Positions 30,087 to 37,444 of a DNA stretch of 64,000 nt are shown here, one piece after another. The stretch is taken from assembly GCF_013266755.1 (NCBI RefSeq), contig NZ_JABRWJ010000004.1, positions 558,001 through 622,000 on the forward strand, written 5' to 3'. Each line of letters opens with the position of its first letter. The stretch's first letter is position 1. Both the position numbers and the translations under genes were made by a program. The notes below the pieces were generated by a model. That model saw nothing but the letters and a program-made list of their open reading frames with translations, made no database searches and was not told where the DNA came from. The stretch is from Pseudaquabacterium terrae. GTDB taxonomy: Bacteria > Pseudomonadota > Gammaproteobacteria > Burkholderiales > Burkholderiaceae_C.

Positions 30087-30401
30087 TCAAAAGCCGGAAA
30101 AGAGGAAGTCGAGCGCGTCGTCGATCGCCTGACGCTGGTCACGCAGGGAGGCGACCGGGCGGCGCAGCAGGTTGAGCGGGGTGGTGCCGAGGTTCGGAAC
30201 GTCTGCGAATACGGCGGTGCCTTCGATGACGAATTCGGGATTCAGACGCTGCGTCGGCGGGAGCTTCGGGTTGACCTTGCGCAGCGGCACGACCACGCGC
30301 GTGGACAGACCGCTCAGGTGGTCGGCCTGCACGTCGAGCCAGAACGGCGTGTGGTGCTTCTCATCCCGGATCGGCGTCGCGTAGACATCGAAGCGGGCCA
30401 T
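30087..30401 (-). CDS. ccdB: CcdB family toxin
   Basis: 104 residues, close to the F-plasmid CcdB (101). Conserved features are the early [10 protein letters not shown] strand, [35 protein letters not shown], and the C-terminal helix [13 protein letters not shown] CcdB ends Trp-Gly-Ile, needed to trap DNA gyrase; this protein ends Ser-Gly-Phe, so the key Trp is replaced. It may be a weaker gyrase poison or have another target. It overlaps ccdA by one base (TGATG), as in typical TA pairs. Confidence 0.88.
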   Translation of the reverse strand: MARFDVYATPIRDEKHHTPFWLDVQADHLSGLSTRVVVPLRKVNPKLPPTQRLNPEFVIEGTAVFADVPNLGTTPLNLLRRPVASLRDQRQAIDDALDFLFSGF

Positions 30402-30679
30402 CAGCGCGATGACTCCGGTTCCTTCGCGCGCTGCTCCTCCAGGTACCGTTGGATGCGCTGCGAGAACGTGCCTTCGCGCTCGATGCGGGCGTTGTAATCC
30501 GCGATGGCCTGCGCGTTGTCCTCTTGCCAACGTTCGCGGTATTGCCGAAGGACCTCTTCGGTGAGCAGGGCATCGACGGTTTGGGAAATGTTCAGGCCCA
30601 TATCCTTGGCCATGTCGAGTACCTTGGCATTGAGCGACAGGTTGATGGGCCGCTTGGGCGCCTCGCGGATGCTGCGCAT
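30401..30679 (-). CDS. ccdA: CcdA family antitoxin
   Basis: 92 residues with GGAG seven bases before the ATG. Residues about 10-45 form the ribbon-helix-helix (RPINLSLNAKVLDMAKDMGL, then NISQTVDALL). The C-terminal arm (ERWQEDNAQAIADYNARIER, then EGTFSQ) is the flexible CcdB-binding segment of the family. It neutralises CcdB and, with it, should repress its own promoter. It starts 29 bases after the ABC exporter stop on the same strand, so any private promoter must be very compact or overlap that gene. Confidence 0.9.
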   Translation of the reverse strand: MRSIREAPKRPINLSLNAKVLDMAKDMGLNISQTVDALLTEEVLRQYRERWQEDNAQAIADYNARIEREGTFSQRIQRYLEEQRAKEPESSR

Positions 30680-30708
30680 GTTCGATCTCCACGAAACTTG
30701 TGCATGGA

Positions 30709-32523
30709 TTATGCGCCAGCCTCCTGCGTGTCCGGCGCCTCCAACCCGAACTGCATCGCCGCCAGCCGCGCATACAGCCCGCCGCGCGCCACCAGTTCGT
30801 CGTGCGTGCCGCTGTCGACGATGCGCCCGCCATCAAGCACGACGATGCGGTCGGCCTTCAGCACCGTGGCCAGGCGGTGGGCGATGACGATGGTCGTGCG
30901 GTGGGCCATCGCCGCTTCGAGGGCGGCCTGCACCATGCGCTCGCTCTCGGCGTCGAGCGCGCTGGTGGCTTCGTCGAGCAGCAGCAGCGGCGGGTTCTTC
31001 AGGATCGCGCGGGCGATGCTGATGCGCTGGCGCTGGCCGCCCGACAGGCGCACGCCGCGCTCGCCGAGGAAGGTGTCGTAGCCCTCGGGCAGCGCGCTGA
31101 TGAAGTCGTGCGCGAAGGCGGCCTTGGCGGCGGCGATGACCTCCGCATCGCTCGCCTCGGGCCGGCCGTAGCGGATGTTTTCCAGCGCGCTGGTCGAGAA
31201 CACGGTGCTGTCCTGCGGCACGATGCCGATGCGCGTGCGCAGCTCGGCCAGCGCGAGCTCGCGCACCGGCACGCCGTCGATCTTCACGACGCCGGCCTGT
31301 GCGTCGTAGTAGCGCAGCAGCAGCTGCAGCACGGTGCTCTTGCCGGCGCCGCTCGGGCCGACCAGCGCGACGGTTTCGCCCGGCGCGACGTGGAGGTTCA
31401 GATCCGCCAGCGCCGCATGCTGCGGCCGTGACGGGTAGTGGAAGCGCACGCTGTTGAGCTCGACGCGCGAGCCGCCGGCCGCCGGCGGCAGCGGCCGCGG
31501 CCGCGCCGGGTCGGCCACCGGCGAGCGGGCGGCGAGCAGCTCCATCAGCCGCTCGGTCGCGCCGGCGGCGCGCAGCAGGTCGCCGTAGACCTCGGACAAC
31601 ACCGCCACCGAGCCGACCAGGATGATCACGTAGACCACCGTCTGACCGAGGTGGCCGGCGGAGATGCGGCCGGCCATCACCGCCTGCGTGCCCTGGTACA
31701 CGCCCCACAGCAGCGCGCCGAAGATCGAGCTGATGATGAAGGCGATCAGCAGCGCGCGAACGCGGGTGCGCTTGCGCGCCGTCTCGAAGGCGCTCTCGGT
31801 CGCGCGGTCGAAGCGTGCCGCTTCGCGGTCTTCCTGCACGTAGCCCTGCACGACGGGAATCGCGTTCAGTACCTCGGCGGCGATGGCGCTCGAATCGGCG
31901 ACGCGGTCCTGGCTGGCGCGGCTCAACTTGCGCACCCGCTGGCCGAAGTAGATGCTCGGCAGCACCACCAGCACCAGGATCCCCAGCACCTGCGTCATCA
32001 CGTAGGGATGGGTGATCACCAGCATCGCCAGCGCGCCGATGCCCATCACCGTGTTGCGCAGGCCCATGCTCAGGCTGGAGCCGACGACGGTCTGCACCAG
32101 CGTCGTGTCGGTCGTCAGCCGGCTCAGCACCTCGCCGGTGGCGTTGGTCTCGAAGAACTCGGGGCTCTGCCGCAGCACGTGGGCGTAGACGGCATTGCGC
32201 AGGTCGGCGGTGACGCGCTCGCCGATCCAGCTGACCATGTAGAAGCGCAGCGCCGAAAACAGCCCGAGCGCGATGCCGACCGCGAACAGCGCGGCGAAAT
32301 GCCCGCGCAGCGCCATCACCCGCGCGCCCGGATCGGCGGCGACGAGGCCGGTGTCGATCAGCGACTTCAGCGCCAGCGGGAACACCAGCGTCGTCGCGGC
32401 GGCGAGCACCAGGAACAGCAGCGCCAGGCCGATGCGGCCGCGGTAGGGGCGTAGGAAAGGCAGCAGCCCGGAGAGCGATTTGGGGGTCGCGGCTTTCGCG
32501 CGCTCGGAGGAAGCGGCAGTCAT
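30709..32523 (-). CDS. Type I (ABCB/MsbA-like) ABC exporter, fused permease-ATPase
   Basis: 604 residues. Six membrane helices lie in the first about 330 residues (IGLALLFLVLAAATTLVFPL and others), followed by the ATPase: Walker A GPSGAGKST, Q-loop VPQDSTVF, signature RLSGGQRQR, Walker B PLLLLDEATSALD and switch HRL. All catalytic residues are intact. The coupling-helix region and length match MsbA or multidrug half-transporters working as homodimers; lipid versus drug substrate is not readable. TACACT sits six bases before the ATG. It is divergent from the marR/efflux operon, which leans toward a drug role. Confidence 0.92.
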   Translation of the reverse strand: MTAASSERAKAATPKSLSGLLPFLRPYRGRIGLALLFLVLAAATTLVFPLALKSLIDTGLVAADPGARVMALRGHFAALFAVGIALGLFSALRFYMVSWIGERVTADLRNAVYAHVLRQSPEFFETNATGEVLSRLTTDTTLVQTVVGSSLSMGLRNTVMGIGALAMLVITHPYVMTQVLGILVLVVLPSIYFGQRVRKLSRASQDRVADSSAIAAEVLNAIPVVQGYVQEDREAARFDRATESAFETARKRTRVRALLIAFIISSIFGALLWGVYQGTQAVMAGRISAGHLGQTVVYVIILVGSVAVLSEVYGDLLRAAGATERLMELLAARSPVADPARPRPLPPAAGGSRVELNSVRFHYPSRPQHAALADLNLHVAPGETVALVGPSGAGKSTVLQLLLRYYDAQAGVVKIDGVPVRELALAELRTRIGIVPQDSTVFSTSALENIRYGRPEASDAEVIAAAKAAFAHDFISALPEGYDTFLGERGVRLSGGQRQRISIARAILKNPPLLLLDEATSALDAESERMVQAALEAAMAHRTTIVIAHRLATVLKADRIVVLDGGRIVDSGTHDELVARGGLYARLAAMQFGLEAPDTQEAGA

Positions 32524-32574
32524 CGCACGAGTGTAGGGGCCGATTTCTGCAGATAACCCCAGCCGAAGCTAGCC

Positions 32575-32621
32575 TATTCAAATAATGCCGAGACAAACAT
32601 TGCTTAGGCAAGCATATTCAA
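32575..32621. promoter_or_regulatory. Candidate MarR operator region
   Basis: Just upstream of marR, TTGC (32600-32603) and GCAA (32608-32611) form a 12-base palindrome with a CTAA/TTAG-type centre. It is bracketed by two TATTCAA direct repeats (32575-32581 and 32615-32621) spaced exactly 40 bases apart. This is less GC-rich than the surroundings and lies between the divergent ABC exporter and the marR operon, where a MarR-family autorepressor would bind. Confidence 0.45.
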
Positions 32622-32626
32622 GCCCC

Positions 32627-33121
32627 ATGGCCCCGACGAAGCCCCCGAAGCCGACAACGTTCTACAACCCCGAGACGCTGCGCGCCGACAACAGCATCGG
32701 CCTGCTGACCAAACGTGCGCAGCAGTCGATCCTGCTGGCGGTCGACCGCCGGCTCGCGCCGCACGACCTGACGCACGCGCAATGGGTGCCGCTGTACAAG
32801 CTGGCCAAGGGCGACTGCTCGACGATGGCCGAGCTGGCGCGTGACGTCGCGCTCGACCCCGGTGCGATGACCCGCGCGCTCGACCGGCTCGAGACCAAGG
32901 GGCTGCTCAAGCGCGTGCGCTCCGAAGATGACCGCCGCGTGATCAAGCTCGAGCTGACCGCCGAGGGGGAAGAAGTCGCGCACCTGGTGCCGGCCGTGCT
33001 GGCCGAAGTGTTCAACGCCCACCTCGCCGGCTTCACCAAGGCCGAGTGGTCGACGCTGGTCGGGCTGCTGCAGCGGCTGGTCGCCAACGGCGATGCGCTG
33101 CGCGAGGCGAAGGAGGAATGA
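32627..33121 (+). CDS. MarR family transcriptional regulator
   Basis: 164 residues from the ATG at 32627. The winged HTH is clear: HDLTHAQWVPLYKLAKGDC, MAELARDVALDPGAMTRALD (recognition helix) and the wing RSEDDRRVIKLELTAEG. Flanking helices form the dimer interface. It heads an operon with an outer-membrane factor, EmrA and EmrB, and overlaps the next gene by four bases. MarR/EmrR proteins repress such operons until a phenolic or drug ligand binds. No Shine-Dalgarno sequence precedes this start. Confidence 0.92.
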   Translation: MAPTKPPKPTTFYNPETLRADNSIGLLTKRAQQSILLAVDRRLAPHDLTHAQWVPLYKLAKGDCSTMAELARDVALDPGAMTRALDRLETKGLLKRVRSEDDRRVIKLELTAEGEEVAHLVPAVLAEVFNAHLAGFTKAEWSTLVGLLQRLVANGDALREAKEE

Positions 33122-34623
33122 TGGCCCCGCCGCTGACCCGACCCGCGCTGCAGACCGGCGGCGTGGCGCTGTTCGCGCTGATCTCGGCGCTGGTCGTCGT
33201 GCTGCTGGGCGGCTGCGCGAGCCTAGGACCGGCGGTTGAGCCGATCGCACGGCATGGCCCGGCGCAAGCCGGGCTTGATCAGGGAGCCGCGGTGCCGACG
33301 GTGAATGCCGCGTGGTGGCGCGAATTCAACGATCCGACGCTGAACGACCTGATCGACCGTGCGCTCGCCGGCCAGCCCGGGCTGCAGGCCGCGGCCGCGC
33401 GCGTCGCGCATGCCGGCGCGGCGCTGGCCGCGAGCCGCGCCGCGTTGGCCCCGCAGCTCGGCCTGGCCGCTGACATCACGCGTCAGCACTTCACCGAGCG
33501 CGGCCTGGTGCCGCCGCCGATCGCCGGCAGCGAGCGCACCAGCGCGACGCTGCAGGTGACCGGCCAGTGGGAGCTCGATTTCTTCGGCCGCCACCAGGTC
33601 GCGCTGCAGGCCGCGCTCGGCCAGCAGCGCGCCGCGCAGGCCGAGCTCGGCGCCGCGCGGGTGCTGCTGGTCTCGCGCATCGCGCTGGGTCATGTCGGCC
33701 TGGCGCGGCTGGTCAGCCAGCAGCAGATTGCCCGCAGCGCGCTGCAGCAACGCGAGGCGATGCTCGGGCTGACGCGCCAGCGCGTGGCCGGCGGCATGGA
33801 CACGCAGGTCGAACTGCGCCAGGCCGAGAGCGCGGTGCCCGAGGTGCGCCAGCAGATCGAGGCGCTGGCCGAGCAGATCGCGCTGGCGCGGCATCAACTG
33901 GCGGTGCTGAGCGGCCAGCCGCCGCAGGCGCTGGCGGCATTGACGCCGACGCTGCAGCCGTTGCCGGTCGACGCGCTGCCCGAGCGCCTGCCGGCCGACC
34001 TGCTCGGCCGCCGCGCCGACGTGGTCGCCGCGCGCTGGCGCATCGAAGCAGCGACACAGGACGTGCAGGGCGCCCGCGCCGCCTTCTATCCGGACATCGA
34101 CCTGCTCGGCTTCGCCGGCTTGAGCGCGCTCGGCCTCGACCGCCTGTTGTCGCCGGGCAGCCTCAACCTCGGCGTCGGCCCGGCGCTGCGGCTGCCGATC
34201 TTCGACGGCGGCCGGCTGCGCGCGCAACTGAAGGGCCGCGAGGCCGAGCTCGACGCTGCCATCGCCGCCTACAACGGCGCCGTGCTCGACGCCGCGCGCG
34301 AGGCCGCCGATGCGATCGTGTCGCTGCGCTCGATCGAACGCCAGCAGGCCGAGCAGGCCCAGGCGCAGGCCGCCGCCGAGAGCGCCTACGACTTCGCGCA
34401 GCAGCGCTACCGCGCCGGCCTCGGCACCTACCTCACCGTGCTCAGTGCCGAAACCAGCGTGCTCGCGCAGCGCCGCCTTGGCGCCGACCTGAAGGCACGC
34501 GCGCTCGAGAGCCGCATCGGGTTGATGAGGGCCCTCGGCGGCGGCTGGCAAGCCGACGGCGACCTCACCAGGGTCAGCGGCGGCTGGCACGACGACGAAC
34601 TCCTGAAGACGGCCCAACGATGA
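33118..34623 (+). CDS. NodT/OprM-type outer-membrane efflux lipoprotein
   Basis: 501 residues; start at the first of two adjacent ATGs behind AGGAGG. The lipobox LLGGC ends a hydrophobic N-terminus, so it is lipidated. Two OEP (TolC-like) repeats follow, with GQWELDFFGR at about residue 155, the family hallmark, and RADVVAARWRIEAATQDVQGARAAFYPDI starting the second repeat in the classic way (positions about 300-330). GLGTYLTVLSAE is also conserved. It forms the exit duct for the EmrAB pump encoded next. Overlap with emrA is ATGA. Confidence 0.92.
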   Translation: MMAPPLTRPALQTGGVALFALISALVVVLLGGCASLGPAVEPIARHGPAQAGLDQGAAVPTVNAAWWREFNDPTLNDLIDRALAGQPGLQAAAARVAHAGAALAASRAALAPQLGLAADITRQHFTERGLVPPPIAGSERTSATLQVTGQWELDFFGRHQVALQAALGQQRAAQAELGAARVLLVSRIALGHVGLARLVSQQQIARSALQQREAMLGLTRQRVAGGMDTQVELRQAESAVPEVRQQIEALAEQIALARHQLAVLSGQPPQALAALTPTLQPLPVDALPERLPADLLGRRADVVAARWRIEAATQDVQGARAAFYPDIDLLGFAGLSALGLDRLLSPGSLNLGVGPALRLPIFDGGRLRAQLKGREAELDAAIAAYNGAVLDAAREAADAIVSLRSIERQQAEQAQAQAAAESAYDFAQQRYRAGLGTYLTVLSAETSVLAQRRLGADLKARALESRIGLMRALGGGWQADGDLTRVSGGWHDDELLKTAQR

Positions 34624-35846
34624 ACTCTCCCGTCCCCGTGCCGGCCGCCGCGCCGGCCACCCGCCGCAAGGCGCTCGCCGTCGTCGGCACGCTGGTCGCG
34701 CTCGGTGCGATCGCCGCCGGCGCCTGGTGGGCGCTCGTCGCGAGCCGCATCGAGCACACCGACAACGCTTACGTGCAAGGCCATGTCGTTCAGATAACGC
34801 CCCAGGTCAACGGCACCGTGATCGCGATCCAGGCCGACGACACCGATGTGGTGAAGGCCGGCCAGGCGCTGGTGCGGCTCGATCCGGCCGATGCGCAGCT
34901 GGCACTCGAGCAGGCCGAGGCCCAGCTCGGCCAGGCGGTGCGGGAGGTGCGCACGATGTACGCGAACAACGCGACGCTGGCTGCACAGGTCGCGTTGCGC
35001 GATGCCGAAATCGACCGCGCGCAGGCCGACTTGGCGCGGGCGCATGACGACGTCGCGCGGCGCACGCCGCTGGTGGCCTCGGGGGCCGTCGGCCAGGAGG
35101 AGTTCGCGCATGCCAAGGCCCAGCTCGCGGCGGCCCAGAGCGCGTTGGCGGCCACCCGTTCGGCCGCCGCCGCGGCGCGCCAGGCGCTGGCGTCGAACCA
35201 GGTGATGACCGCCGGCACCGCGATCGAGCAGCATCCGGGCGTGCAGCGCGCCGCGGGGCGTGTGCGCGAAGCGTGGCTGGCGCTGAAGCGCACGGAGCTG
35301 AAGGCGCCGCTCGACGGCGTGGTCGCCCGCCGCAGCGTGCAGCTCGGCCAGCGAGTGGCCGCCGGCGCGCCGCTGATGACGGTGGTCGCGCTCGACCAGC
35401 TCTGGGTCGACGCGAACTTCAAGGAAAGCCAGCTGCGCAAGCTGCGCATCGGCCAGCCGGCGCGGCTGGTCGCCGACGTGTACGGCGAGAAGGTCGCGTT
35501 CCGCGGCCGCATCGCGGGCCTGGGCGCCGGCACCGGCGCCGCCTTCGCGCTGCTGCCGGCGCAGAACGCCACCGGCAACTGGATCAAGGTGGTGCAGCGG
35601 GTGCCGGTGCGCATCGTGCTGGAGCCGGCCGACCTGGCCGCGCATCCGCTGCGCGTCGGGTTGTCGATGGCGGTCGAGGTCGACGTCAGCGAGGGCGGTG
35701 GCGCAGCGCTGGCGAACACGGCGCCCTCGGCGCCGGCACCGGCGACGCAGCGCACGACGGTCTTCGACGCCCTCGCCGGCGAAGCCGAGGCCGAGGTCAA
35801 GCGCATCGTCAAGGCGAACCTCGGCAGCGCCATCACGGTGCAGTGA
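34620..35846 (+). CDS. emrA: EmrA-type membrane fusion protein (HlyD family)
   Basis: 408 residues. One membrane segment near residue 20-40 (AVVGTLVALGAIAAGAWWALV) is followed by RIEHTDNAYVQGHVVQITPQ, the EmrA hallmark, a lipoyl half, a long coiled-coil hairpin (about 100-220), the second lipoyl half (ELKAPLDGVVARRSVQLGQR) and a beta-barrel (QLWVDANFKESQLRKLRIGQ). It bridges EmrB and the outer-membrane factor. The C-terminal 40 residues are longer than in E. coli EmrA. It overlaps emrB by one base (TGATG). Confidence 0.94.
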   Translation: MNSPVPVPAAAPATRRKALAVVGTLVALGAIAAGAWWALVASRIEHTDNAYVQGHVVQITPQVNGTVIAIQADDTDVVKAGQALVRLDPADAQLALEQAEAQLGQAVREVRTMYANNATLAAQVALRDAEIDRAQADLARAHDDVARRTPLVASGAVGQEEFAHAKAQLAAAQSALAATRSAAAAARQALASNQVMTAGTAIEQHPGVQRAAGRVREAWLALKRTELKAPLDGVVARRSVQLGQRVAAGAPLMTVVALDQLWVDANFKESQLRKLRIGQPARLVADVYGEKVAFRGRIAGLGAGTGAAFALLPAQNATGNWIKVVQRVPVRIVLEPADLAAHPLRVGLSMAVEVDVSEGGGAALANTAPSAPAPATQRTTVFDALAGEAEAEVKRIVKANLGSAITVQ

Positions 35847-37402
35847 TGACGCCGTCCACGGCACCGCCGCCGCCCCTCACCGGCGGCAAGCTGGCCCTCG
35901 GCACACTGGCGCTGTCGCTGGCCACGTTCATGAACGTGCTCGATTCGTCGATCGCCAACGTGTCGATCCCGGCGATCGCCGGCGACCTGGGCGCGAGCCC
36001 GTCGCAAGGCACCTGGGTCATCACCAGCTTCGGCGTCGCCAACGCGATCTCGGTGCCGCTGACCGGCTGGCTGACGCAGCGCTTCGGCGCGGTGCGGCTG
36101 TTCACCACCAGCGTGCTGCTGTTCGTGCTGGCGTCGTGGCTGTGCGGGCTGGCCCCGTCGCTCGAGCTGCTGATCGCGGCGCGCGTGCTGCAGGGCTTGG
36201 TTGCCGGGCCGATGATCCCGCTGTCGCAGACGCTGCTGCTGTCCAGCTACCCGCGTGAAAAAGCCGGCTCGGCGCTGGCGCTGTGGGGCGTCACGACGCT
36301 GGTCGCGCCGGTGGTCGGGCCGCTGCTCGGCGGCTGGATCACCGACAACATCGCCTGGCCGTGGATCTTCTACATCAACGTGCCGGTCGGCCTGCTGGCG
36401 GCGCTCGTGGCCTGGACCATCTATGCCGAGCGCGAGACCGCGACCAGAAGCCTGCCGATCGATCGCATCGGCCTGGCGCTGCTGGTGGTCGGCGTCGGCT
36501 CGCTGCAGCTGATGCTCGACAAGGGCAAGGAGCTCGACTGGTTCGCTTCGCCGCTGATCGTCGCGCTGGCGGTCGCCGCGGTGGTCGGCATCGTGCTGCT
36601 GGTGGTGTGGGAGCTGACCGACGCGCATCCGGTGGTCGACCTGCGGCTGTTCGCCGGGCGCAACTTCGCGTTCGGCACGCTGGCGATGTCGGTGGCCTAC
36701 GGTATCTTCTTCGGCAACGTCGTGCTGCTGCCCTTGTGGCTGCAGCAGCACATGGGCTACACGGCAACGGCCGCAGGCATGGCGCTGGCGCCGGTCGGCA
36801 TCCTCGCGATCCTGTTCACGCCGCTGGTCGGCCGCAAGGTCGCCGCATGGGATCCGCGCTGGATGGCGGCCGCGGCCTTCGTCGGCTTCGCCGGCGTGCT
36901 GTGGCTGCGCTCGGGCTTCACGCCGCAGACCGACCTCCCGCACATCCTGCTGCCCACCGTGCTGCAGGGCGCGGCGATGGCTTTCTTCTTCATCCCGCTG
37001 ACGACCTTGAGCCTGGCCGGCCTGCCGCCGGAGCGTTTGGCCTCGGCCGCGGGCCTGTCGAACTTCGTGCGCATCACCGCCGGCGCGATGGGCACCTCGA
37101 TCGCGACCACGCTGTGGGAGGCGCGCGCCGCGCTGCACCATGCGCGGCTGACCGAACGGCTGGCGCTGGGCGACCAGCCGCTGGCCGCGGCGAGCGAACA
37201 GCTGCGCCAGCTGGGGTTGACGCCGGAGCAGGCGTCGGCGCAGATCAACCGGATGGTCGACCAGCAGGCCTTCACGCGCGCGGCCGACGATGTCTTCCTG
37301 GTCTCGTCGCTGCTGTTCCTCGGGCTGCTCGGCTTGTTGTGGCCGATGCGCCGGCCGCGCGCGCTGGCTGCGGCGGCGGCGGAGGCCGGCGCCGCGCACT
37401 GA
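35846..37402 (+). CDS. emrB: EmrB-type DHA2 family MFS multidrug transporter
   Basis: 518 residues, about 14 membrane helices. MFS motif D1 is LSLATFMNVLDSSIANVSIP, motif A-like GWLTQRFGAVRLF, and motif C-like LVAPVVGPLLGGWI, all diagnostic of DHA2/EmrB proton antiporters. It takes hydrophobic toxins from the inner membrane or cytoplasm into the EmrA-OMF channel. It is the last of four genes with overlapping ends. The BTAD-ATPase regulator follows after 42 bases with its own promoter-like TAAGAT. Confidence 0.94.
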   Translation: MTPSTAPPPPLTGGKLALGTLALSLATFMNVLDSSIANVSIPAIAGDLGASPSQGTWVITSFGVANAISVPLTGWLTQRFGAVRLFTTSVLLFVLASWLCGLAPSLELLIAARVLQGLVAGPMIPLSQTLLLSSYPREKAGSALALWGVTTLVAPVVGPLLGGWITDNIAWPWIFYINVPVGLLAALVAWTIYAERETATRSLPIDRIGLALLVVGVGSLQLMLDKGKELDWFASPLIVALAVAAVVGIVLLVVWELTDAHPVVDLRLFAGRNFAFGTLAMSVAYGIFFGNVVLLPLWLQQHMGYTATAAGMALAPVGILAILFTPLVGRKVAAWDPRWMAAAAFVGFAGVLWLRSGFTPQTDLPHILLPTVLQGAAMAFFFIPLTTLSLAGLPPERLASAAGLSNFVRITAGAMGTSIATTLWEARAALHHARLTERLALGDQPLAAASEQLRQLGLTPEQASAQINRMVDQQAFTRAADDVFLVSSLLFLGLLGLLWPMRRPRALAAAAAEAGAAH

Positions 37403-37444
37403 TCGAGAGGGAGGGAGCGGCGGTCGGTCTATAAGATCGACCGC

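Noticed and set aside
30087-30679. ccdAB as evidence of an integrated plasmid
   Set aside because: Chromosomal ccd modules are common and no replication, partition or transfer genes are present.
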